A stretch of DNA of 8,607 nucleotides from Proteobacteria bacterium UBA4656 (GTDB taxonomy: Bacteria; Pseudomonadota; Gammaproteobacteria; Xanthomonadales; Ahniellaceae): the NCBI GenBank assembly GCA_002405525.1, contig DHLY01000127.1, positions 500-9,106 on the forward strand, in the 5' to 3' direction. A program made the translations under genes and the position numbers. Under the pieces are notes generated by a model. The model was given only the letters and a program-made list of their open reading frames with translations, was not told the origin of the DNA and ran no database searches. Below are positions 1 to 5,487 of this stretch, one piece after another (positions within the stretch are counted from its first letter, which is position 1; every line of letters begins with the position of its first letter).

Positions 1-843
1 GTCCTGGTAGAGGAACTCGAAGGTACCGGCGCCGCGGTAGCCGATGCGCAGGCAGGCGTCCACGCAGACGGCGCCGATCTGCGTGCGCTGTTCTTCGCTC
101 AGGCCCGGCGCGGGGGCCTCCTCGACGACCTTCTGGTGACGGCGCTGCATGGAGCAGTCGCGCTCGCCGAGGTGGATCGCGCTGCCCTGGCCGTCGGCCA
201 GCACCTGGATCTCGATGTGCCGCGGATTTTCCAGGAATTTCTCCATGTACACCTGGTCGTTGCCGAACGCCGCCTTGGCCTCGGCCTTGGTGGTGCCGAT
301 CGCGGCCTGCAGCTGCGCGACCTCACGCACCACGCGCATGCCGCGCCCGCCGCCGCCTCCGGCCGCCTTGATGATCACCGGCAGGCCGATGTCGGCGGCG
401 ATGCGCGCGTTCTCGTCCGGGTCGTCGCCCAGCGGCCCGCCCGAGCCCGGCACGCAGGGCACGCCGGCGGCCTTCATGGCGCGGATCGCCTCCACCTTGT
501 CGCCCATCAGGCGGATCACGTCGGCGGTGGGGCCGATGAACACGAAGCCGGATTTCTCGACCCGCTCGGCGAAGTCGGCGTTCTCGCTCAGGAAGCCATA
601 GCCGGGATGGATGGCGGCCGCATCGGTGACCTCGGCGGCGGCGATGATGGCCGGGATGTTGAGGTAGCTCCCGGCCGCCGGCGCGGGCCCGATGCACACC
701 GATTCGTCGGCCATTCCGACGTGCTTCAAGTTGCGGTCCACGGTCGAGTGCACGGCCACCGTGCGGATGCCGAGCGCATGGCAGGCGCGCAGCACGCGGA
801 GGGCGATTTCGCCGCGGTTGGCGATGACGACTTTGTCCAGCAT
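1..843 (-). CDS. accC: Biotin carboxylase subunit of acetyl-CoA carboxylase, N-terminal 281 codons (3' end outside window)
   Basis: AccC carboxylates the biotin carried on AccB, using ATP and bicarbonate. This is the first half-reaction of acetyl-CoA carboxylase, the committed step of fatty acid synthesis in the cytoplasm. The reading frame is open from the ATG at 843 to the left edge and gives 281 residues of a family usually about 450 long, so the gene is cut by the window and is not a pseudogene. It opens with [17 protein letters not shown], the classic N-terminal nucleotide-binding start. It then shows [14 protein letters not shown], the glycine-rich ATP lid [11 protein letters not shown], the active-site stretch [21 protein letters not shown] and, at the edge, [13 protein letters not shown]. 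The catalytic C-terminal part lies outside. It follows accB by 26 bases, and that spacer holds a degenerate GGGCCC-type repeat. No strong Shine-Dalgarno is visible, so translational coupling to accB is possible (inference). Confidence 0.97.
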   Translation of the reverse strand, partial: MLDKVVIANRGEIALRVLRACHALGIRTVAVHSTVDRNLKHVGMADESVCIGPAPAAGSYLNIPAIIAAAEVTDAAAIHPGYGFLSENADFAERVEKSGFVFIGPTADVIRLMGDKVEAIRAMKAAGVPCVPGSGGPLGDDPDENARIAADIGLPVIIKAAGGGGGRGMRVVREVAQLQAAIGTTKAEAKAAFGNDQVYMEKFLENPRHIEIQVLADGQGSAIHLGERDCSMQRRHQKVVEEAPAPGLSEEQRTQIGAVCVDACLRIGYRGAGTFEFLYQD

Positions 844-848
844 GGGAT

Positions 849-866
849 GGGGCCCTGAGCCCTGGG
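849..866. repeat. Degenerate 7-base-periodic GGGCCC repeat between accB and accC
   Basis: The plus strand reads GGGGCCCTGAGCCCTGGG. This is two to three units of a 7-base period (GGGCCC, TGAGCCC, TGGG) resembling the repeats at 2034-2047, 2155-2176 and 8167-8262. The first 12 bases, GGGGCCCTGAGC, recur exactly on the opposite strand at 2192-2203. It fills most of the 26-base accB-accC spacer, just upstream of the accC start on the minus strand. Its function is unknown. Confidence 0.6.
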
Positions 867-869
867 AAG

Positions 870-1349
870 TCAGGAAATCACGAACAACGGTTCGTCGAAC
901 TCCACCGGCTGGCCGTTGCCGACCAGGATGGCCGCGATGGTGCCGGACTGATCGGCCTCGATCTGGTTGAACATTTTCATCGCCTCGATGATGCCGAGCA
1001 CCTCGCCGGCCTTCACCTGCTGGCCGAGCTTCACGTAGGGCGGCGAGTCGGGGTTGGGCGACGCGTAGAAGGTGCCGACCATCGGAGCGCGCACCACGTG
1101 GCCGTCCGGGAGGTCCTTGCCGCCCGTGGCGCCGTTCGATGCGTCGTCGCCGCGCGGGGCGGCGGCCGGGCGCTGCTCGACGTGGACGTGCGTCACCGGC
1201 GGAGCTGCGGTCTGCATCGACATCGGCACGCCTTTGGGGATACGCGACAGGCGAACCGTCTCCTCGCCTTCGCGGATCTCCAGTTCGGCGAGATTGGACT
1301 CCTCGAGCAGGTCGATGAGCTTCTTGATCTTGCGCAGGTCCATGGTCAT
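870..1349 (-). CDS. accB: Biotin carboxyl carrier protein of acetyl-CoA carboxylase
   Basis: This 159-residue protein carries the biotin that shuttles the carboxyl group from AccC to the carboxyltransferase AccAD. The N-terminal segment ([18 protein letters not shown]) is the typical helical AccB start. Residues 40-80 are a Pro/Ala-rich flexible linker. Residues 83-159 are the biotinyl domain, with the AccB-type thumb loop ([19 protein letters not shown]) and the biotinylation motif EAMKM, so the modified lysine is Lys125. Length is normal. Two ATGs are possible, at 1349 and 1343. The first is preferred because a GAGG (minus strand, 1358-1355) lies 5 bases upstream of it. It is 42 bases downstream of aroQ and 26 upstream of accC, all on the minus strand, so an aroQ-accB-accC operon is likely. 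In many bacteria accB expression is autoregulated; nothing here shows that directly. Confidence 0.98.
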   Translation of the reverse strand: MTMDLRKIKKLIDLLEESNLAELEIREGEETVRLSRIPKGVPMSMQTAAPPVTHVHVEQRPAAAPRGDDASNGATGGKDLPDGHVVRAPMVGTFYASPNPDSPPYVKLGQQVKAGEVLGIIEAMKMFNQIEADQSGTIAAILVGNGQPVEFDEPLFVIS

Positions 1350-1391
1350 CGGAGCCTCGGGGATGGGGCCGCGGTGGCGCGGCGCGTGGAA

Positions 1392-1868
1392 TCAGGTGCC
1401 GGTGTCGACGGCGGGTTCTGCCGCGACGGCGGGCGGCAGGCGCGACAGCGCAGCGTCGATCGCGAAGGAGTAGCTCTGCGGCCCGAAGCCCGCGATCAGG
1501 CCAACAGCGACGCCCGACAGATAGGAGTGATGGCGGAACGGCTCCCGGGCGTGGACGTTGGACAGGTGAACCTCGACGAACGGGATCGCCGCCGCGACCA
1601 GCGCGTCGCGCAGCGCCACGCTGGTGTGGGTCAGGGCGCCCGGGTTGATCACGATGAAGGCGGTGCCGTCCTCGCGGGCGCGATGGATGCGGCCGACCAG
1701 TTCCGCCTCGCTGTTGGACTGGAAAGCATCGAGTGCGACACCGGCGGCGCCGGCGCGCGCGCGCGCCGCGTCCTCGATCTGCGCCAGCGTGGTGTGACCG
1801 TACACCGCCGGCTCGCGCACGCCGAGCAGGTTCAGGTTCGGACCGCTGAGCAGCAGGATCGACGCCAC
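1392..1868 (-). CDS. aroQ: 3-dehydroquinate dehydratase, type II
   Basis: AroQ converts 3-dehydroquinate to 3-dehydroshikimate, the third step of the shikimate pathway, as a cytoplasmic dodecamer. The 158-residue product has the family signature GPNLNLLG (residues 9-16), catalytic Tyr23 in [21 protein letters not shown] with Asn75, and [20 protein letters not shown] with catalytic His101 and Arg112. All key residues are present. The start is a GTG (minus strand, 1868-1866), giving [16 protein letters not shown], which matches the family's usual N-terminus. There is no nearby ATG in frame, and the ribosome-binding site is weak (a G-run about 5 bases upstream). It is the first gene of the probable aroQ-accB-accC operon. 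The C-terminal tail after about residue 145 (Pro/Ala-rich) is slightly longer than the core fold needs. Confidence 0.97.
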   Translation of the reverse strand: MASILLLSGPNLNLLGVREPAVYGHTTLAQIEDAARARAGAAGVALDAFQSNSEAELVGRIHRAREDGTAFIVINPGALTHTSVALRDALVAAAIPFVEVHLSNVHAREPFRHHSYLSGVAVGLIAGFGPQSYSFAIDAALSRLPPAVAAEPAVDTGT

Positions 1869-1947
1869 GGAACCCCCGGGTGAAGGGGGGGTAGTCTGCT
1901 CGCGGGTGCCTTTCTTGTCCAGATCGCCGAAGTTACCAGCGTCTTAA

Positions 1948-1973
1948 ACGCACGTTCGATTGCTGACGTGCGT
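1948..1973. repeat. Perfect 8-base inverted repeat upstream of aroQ
   Basis: ACGCACGT (1948-1955) and ACGTGCGT (1966-1973) are exact reverse complements separated by 10 bases. The outer flank also holds the small palindrome TGACGCACGTCA on the minus strand. It lies about 80-100 bases upstream of the aroQ start and downstream of the TlpA-like gene. It could be an operator, a weak terminator stem (followed on the minus strand only by TTTAAG) or chance. The sequence does not decide between them. Confidence 0.45.
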
Positions 1974-2033
1974 CAGTTTCCGAGTGGGTCAAACGAGCTG
2001 GGTTGGCGGATCAAGGGGATACGGACCAGCTAC

Positions 2034-2176
2034 AGGGCACAGGGCACAGAATTCTCGGGGTTCCGCGGGGCGCCGGATGTTGCTGCGTTGGGTGGGCAAG
2101 GCCGGCGGCCGGTCGGAGCACTCACGTCACCATCGCCGCAACGGCCGTTTCCACGGGGCCCTGTGCCCTGGGCCCT
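2034..2176. repeat. Inverted pair of heptad-repeat arrays between the TlpA-like gene and aroQ
   Basis: The left arm is two tandem AGGGCAC heptads (2034-2047). The right arm (2155-2176) contains CCCTGTGCCCTGGGCCCT, close to its reverse complement. The arms are about 107 bases apart. The right arm shares the exact 15-mer CTGTGCCCTGGGCCC with the groES-groEL spacer (2161-2175 and 8233-8247), so the two loci carry members of one family. On the minus strand the element starts just after the TlpA-like stop codon, and the related GGGGCCCTGAGC at 2203-2192 even supplies the last two codons and the stop. It may end or stabilise the dsbD-operon transcript (inference). Confidence 0.7.
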
Positions 2177-2193
2177 TCGACCGCGCGTTGCGC

Positions 2194-2733
2194 TCAGGGC
2201 CCCAACGCCCCATCCACCCACCGCTGCAGGCTTTGCTCGTCGAAAGCCCCCATGTGGGTGGCGACGACGCGGCCATCGGCGTCGGCGAGGATCGAGTACG
2301 GCAGCACCGCGCGGGTGTTTCCCAGCCGCACCGACGAGTCGCCGGGTCCCGGCACCTCGATCAGATTGGGGTAGGCGACCGGCACCCGCTGCAGGTACTC
2401 GGCGACCTTCTGCGGATCGTCCAGCGCGATGCCGACCAGCGCGATGCCGCGCTCGCCCTGGCGACGCGCGAAGGCGTCGAGCAGCGGCATCTCCTTCAGG
2501 CACGGCGGACACCAGGTCGCCCACCAGTTGATCAGCACCGGCCGGCCGCGGAATGCCGCGAGGTTGCGCTCTCCGCCGCCTGCCTGCGGCAGGGTGAGGT
2601 CGGGGACCATGGTCTCCACCGCTACTGCCGGCCCCGCCGGCCGCGCGGGCCGCATGAGCTGGTTGCCGATCAGCCAGCCTGTGCCCGCGCCGATGGCGGC
2701 GACCAGGACCACCAGCACCGCCGTGCGGTTCAT
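2194..2733 (-). CDS. Membrane-anchored TlpA/ResA-type thioredoxin-fold protein
   Basis: This 179-residue protein has one N-terminal membrane anchor or uncleaved signal (residues 4-24, TAVLVVLVAAIGAGTGWLIG) followed by a periplasmic thioredoxin fold. The fold includes the active site WWATWCPPCLKEMPLL (Cys75, Cys78) and a cis-proline region VLPYSIL (Pro145). This matches the TlpA/ResA/DsbE group, which reduces disulfides outside the cytoplasm, for example in cytochrome c maturation or copper-site assembly. The CPPC motif is normal, and the length is right for the family. The ATG at 2733 is chosen because it starts the hydrophobic anchor and sits 13 bases after the dsbD stop, implying co-transcription; the longer upstream extension would overlap dsbD and lacks signal character. 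DsbD is the likely electron donor (inference). The exact target cannot be read from the sequence, and no cytochrome maturation genes are nearby. Confidence 0.93.
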   Translation of the reverse strand: MNRTAVLVVLVAAIGAGTGWLIGNQLMRPARPAGPAVAVETMVPDLTLPQAGGGERNLAAFRGRPVLINWWATWCPPCLKEMPLLDAFARRQGERGIALVGIALDDPQKVAEYLQRVPVAYPNLIEVPGPGDSSVRLGNTRAVLPYSILADADGRVVATHMGAFDEQSLQRWVDGALGP

Positions 2734-2746
2734 GCGCGACGTGCTC

Positions 2747-5068
2747 TCAGCACTGGCTCGCGCGCCGCAGGCGCTCGGCGAACGGCGCGGGATCCTCATA
2801 GCCGACCAGCCGATGCTCGCGGCGTTCATCGGTGCCGCAGTGGAAGAACAGCGTTGCCGGCGGACCGATGATCCCGAACCGCCGTTGGAGCGCGACGTCG
2901 TCGTCGTCCTGCGCAGTGACGTCGACCTTCAGCAGCACGTAGTCCGACAGCGCCTCGCGCACGCCGGCGTCGGTGAAGGTGTTGCGCTCCATGCGCTTGC
3001 ACTCCACGCACCAGTCGGCATAGAAGTCGAACAGCACCGGCTTGCCGGCGGTGCTCGCGGCGGCCACCGCGCGGTCGAGTTCGGCGGTGGTCTCGAGCGG
3101 CTGGAACTGAACCTTTACAACGGCCGGCGACGCGCCGCCGCGCAGCGCGGCCAGCGGCTTCATCACATCACGCCCGCCGGCGGCCACGCCGATGAACTGG
3201 ATCACGCCCAGCGCGAGCAGCGCCACGCCCACCGCCTTCCAGGTGCGGCGCCAGCCGGAGGCGCCTTCCGGAAGGCGCTCCAGCGCGCCGAGGTGCACGC
3301 CGCAGCCGACCAGCAGGATGCCGGCCAGCAGCATGATCCACACCGGGTCGAGCACGCGCTCGAGCATCCACAGCGCGAGGAACAGGAAGGCGACGCCGAA
3401 GGCGGACTTGATGGCGTCCATCCACGGTCCCGCCTTCGGCAGCAGCCGCCCCTGGGTGGCGCCGAAGGCGAGCAGCGGCGCACCCATGCCCAGCCCCATG
3501 GCGAACAGCGCGAAGCCACCGAGCACCGGATCGCCTGATTGCCCGATGTAGGTCACCGCCACCGCCAGCGGCGGCGCGACGCACGGGCCGACCAGCAGGC
3601 CGGACAGCACGCCCATCGCCGCAACACCCGGCACCGAGCCCGGCTTCTGCCGGTTCGACAGCGCGGCCAGCCGCGTCTGCCACGAGGACGGCAGTTGCAG
3701 CTCGTAAAAGCCGAACATGGCCAGCGCCAGCAACACGAACAGGCCCGCGAAGGTGACCAGGATCCAGGGCTTCTGCAGGACCGCGCTGAGGTTCACGCCG
3801 AGCAACCCCGCGACCACGCCGGCGGCGGCGTACACCAGTGCCGAGGCCAGCACGTAGACCAGCGAAAGCACGATCGCGCGCCGCGCGGTGAGGCCCTCGC
3901 CCGCGCCGGCGAGGATGCCGGACAGGATCGGCACCATCGGGTAGACGCAGGGCGTGAACGCCAGCCCCAGCCCGACCGCGAAGAAACCCAGCACGACCAG
4001 CGCGAGGTTGCGCTCGGCCAGCAGTCGGCTCAGGCGGGATTCCTCGCCCTCCGCCGGAACCGGCGCAGGCACGGCCTGCATCGTCGCATCGCCCGCGCCG
4101 CTGCGCCGGATCAGGGTCGCCGGCGGCAGGTCCACCGACGCCGTGCGGGTCATCGGCGGGTAGCAGATGCCGTCCTGCTGGCAACCCTGGAAGTCGGCGG
4201 TCAGCGGGATCGTGCGCGAGGCGGCGCCCGCGCCGCGGCGCACCTCGATCGGCACCTCGACCGTGCCGAAGTACACCATCACGGCGCCGAAGTGCTCGTC
4301 GCGATGCGCGACCGCCGGTGGCCAGCGCGGCACGCCGAGCGCCACATCGGGATCGGCGCTGCGGAATACCGTCCTGTCGCGGTAGAGGTAGTAGCCGGCC
4401 GGCATCGAGAAGCGGGCAAGGATGCCGCCGTCGGCGGCACTGCCGATGGCCTCGAAAACGAAGGCCTGCTGTTCCGGCAGCGGCAGCCTCGCGCCGGTGC
4501 CGGCCGCGGACGGCGCTAGTCCGCCGAGGAGTCCGGCGTTGCCCAGCGGTCCCGCGCCGCCGAGCGCCGCGGTGCCGGCCGGCGCCAGCGAGGCCGGCCC
4601 GGATATCGCCGCGGGTCGCGCGACCGGTGGCGGCAGTTCGAGCGACACCAGCTGCCGGTGCGGCGGGTAGCAGATCGCCGGATCCTTTTCGTGGCAGCCC
4701 TGGTAGCCGACGCGCAGCGCGAACACGCCGGCGGCCTCCGCGGGCACCTGCAGCGCGAGGGTGCCCGCGGCGGCGTCATGGTAGACCTCGACCTCGCCGA
4801 AGAACTCGTCGACCTTGCGCTCGCCGGGCTGCATCGACAGCGCGCCCGCGACCACACCCGCACCTTCGGCCCTGGCGCTGATGCGCTCGCGGTACAGGTA
4901 GTAGCCGTCCGCGATCTCGAAGCGGATTGCGACGCGGTCGCGCTGCTCCATTGTCGCGGACAGGCGGAATGCGTCCTCCACCGGCAGCAGGCCGTCGGCG
5001 TCCTGCGTGTGCGCGGGGCCGGCGAGCGCGGCGAGAACGATGAGGAGCGGGGCGGTCGGGCGCGGCAT
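2747..5068 (-). CDS. dsbD: Thiol:disulfide interchange protein DsbD with two tandem N-terminal domains
   Basis: DsbD moves electrons from cytoplasmic thioredoxin across the inner membrane to periplasmic partners such as DsbC, DsbG and TlpA/CcmG-type proteins. The 773-residue product starts with a signal peptide (about 1-21). Two copies of the periplasmic alpha domain follow, near 30-147 and 198-316, each with GYYLYR, a DE(F/H)FG cap-loop and a GC...CYPP redox pair: Cys125/Cys133 and Cys296/Cys302. An Ala/Gly/Pro-rich linker (148-196) joins them. The membrane beta domain (about 352-632) has the paired cysteines Cys374 (FTPCVYPM) and Cys496 (GPCVAPP). The C-terminal thioredoxin domain has WCVEC (Cys687, Cys690). 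E. coli DsbD is about 565 residues with one alpha domain, so this protein is enlarged by the duplication. The first pair has 7 residues between cysteines, the second the usual 5. The start lacks a strong ribosome-binding site but gives a good signal peptide. It follows cutA by 65 bases. Confidence 0.96.
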   Translation of the reverse strand: MPRPTAPLLIVLAALAGPAHTQDADGLLPVEDAFRLSATMEQRDRVAIRFEIADGYYLYRERISARAEGAGVVAGALSMQPGERKVDEFFGEVEVYHDAAAGTLALQVPAEAAGVFALRVGYQGCHEKDPAICYPPHRQLVSLELPPPVARPAAISGPASLAPAGTAALGGAGPLGNAGLLGGLAPSAAGTGARLPLPEQQAFVFEAIGSAADGGILARFSMPAGYYLYRDRTVFRSADPDVALGVPRWPPAVAHRDEHFGAVMVYFGTVEVPIEVRRGAGAASRTIPLTADFQGCQQDGICYPPMTRTASVDLPPATLIRRSGAGDATMQAVPAPVPAEGEESRLSRLLAERNLALVVLGFFAVGLGLAFTPCVYPMVPILSGILAGAGEGLTARRAIVLSLVYVLASALVYAAAGVVAGLLGVNLSAVLQKPWILVTFAGLFVLLALAMFGFYELQLPSSWQTRLAALSNRQKPGSVPGVAAMGVLSGLLVGPCVAPPLAVAVTYIGQSGDPVLGGFALFAMGLGMGAPLLAFGATQGRLLPKAGPWMDAIKSAFGVAFLFLALWMLERVLDPVWIMLLAGILLVGCGVHLGALERLPEGASGWRRTWKAVGVALLALGVIQFIGVAAGGRDVMKPLAALRGGASPAVVKVQFQPLETTAELDRAVAAASTAGKPVLFDFYADWCVECKRMERNTFTDAGVREALSDYVLLKVDVTAQDDDDVALQRRFGIIGPPATLFFHCGTDERREHRLVGYEDPAPFAERLRRASQC

Positions 5069-5100
5069 CGAGGGCGGACTCGCAGGGGCGGTGGAAGGCT

Positions 5101-5116
5101 GGGCGCTGCGGCGCCC
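5101..5116. other. GC-rich hairpin between cutA and dsbD
   Basis: GGGCGC (5101-5106) and GCGCCC (5111-5116) form a perfect 6-base-pair stem with a 4-base loop in the 65-base spacer. It has no U-tract on the minus strand, so it is not a standard terminator. It could slow degradation or modestly reduce read-through between cutA and dsbD. It may also be chance in GC-rich DNA. Confidence 0.35.
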
Positions 5117-5133
5117 GCTGGCGGCAGGGTCTT

Positions 5134-5460
5134 TCAGTCGGCGGCGGGCGCGACGCCCGCCGCCACCCAGTCGAGGTAGGCGGGCAGTCCCCCTGCCACC
5201 TCGACCGCGATCAGCTCCGGAAGTTCGTAGGGGTGCAGCGCCGGCACGCGCTCGCGCAGGGCCGGCAGGCGTTCGCGAGTGGTCTTGATCAGCAGCAGCA
5301 CCTCGGCCTCGTCGTGCACTGCACCCTGCCAGCGGTAGGTCGAGCGCACGCCTGGCAGCCGGTTCACACAGGTCGCCAGGCGTTCGTCGACCAGCGCGTG
5401 CGCGATGCGCGCGGCGGTGGCGTCGTCGGGACAGGCGCAGAAGGCGAGCAGGGCGTCCAT
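5134..5460 (-). CDS. cutA: Divalent-cation tolerance protein CutA
   Basis: CutA is a small trimeric ferredoxin-like protein linked genetically to copper tolerance in E. coli; its biochemical role is unsettled. The 108-residue product matches the whole family. It has CPDDATAARIAHALVDERLATCVNRLPGVRSTYRW (residues 9-44), the conserved acidic and Lys stretch EVLLLIKTT, then HPYELPELIAVEV and a closing YLDWV. Length and conserved positions are normal. The ATG at 5460 gives the expected short N-terminus before the first strand. No clear Shine-Dalgarno precedes it. It lies 27 bases after the nuclease stop and 65 before dsbD, all on the minus strand. In E. coli cutA also neighbours dsbD (once called cutA2), so this pair is conserved synteny. 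Confidence 0.97.
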   Translation of the reverse strand: MDALLAFCACPDDATAARIAHALVDERLATCVNRLPGVRSTYRWQGAVHDEAEVLLLIKTTRERLPALRERVPALHPYELPELIAVEVAGGLPAYLDWVAAGVAPAAD

Positions 5461-5487
5461 CGGCCGACGATTATGCCCGCGGTCCGG

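Larger units (their letters stand above)
1869..2193. other. 325-base intergenic gap between the TlpA-like gene and aroQ
   Basis: No credible gene lies here; the open frames lack recognisable sequence or a sensible start. The gap should hold the end of the dsbD/TlpA-like transcript and the promoter of aroQ-accB-accC, both read leftward. I find no convincing -35/-10 pair for aroQ. A TTGACC on the minus strand (around 1993-1988) lacks a good -10 partner. Two structures stand out, listed separately: an 8-base inverted repeat at 1948-1973, and a widely spaced pair of GGGCAC/GTGCCC-type heptad arrays at 2034-2047 and 2155-2176. No U-tract hairpin typical of an intrinsic terminator is visible. Confidence 0.6.

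Noticed and set aside
1..843. accC as a pseudogene
   Set aside because: The frame has no stop and all expected motifs are present in order; it is simply cut by the window edge.
136..858. 240-codon plus-strand open frame opposite accC
   Set aside because: It lies wholly opposite the accC coding frame, its product is Ala/Gly/His/Arg-rich with no recognisable domain, and it reflects high GC on the complementary strand.
2747..2829. Longer start for the TlpA-like gene, overlapping dsbD
   Set aside because: The extra 32 residues would put a charged, Arg- and Ser-rich stretch before the membrane anchor. The ATG at 2733 gives a normal N-terminus right after the dsbD stop.
5461..5487. CATAAT on the minus strand before cutA as a -10 element
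   Set aside because: It matches the -10 consensus well, but no acceptable -35 lies 16-18 bases upstream. The 27-base gap fits an operon junction.
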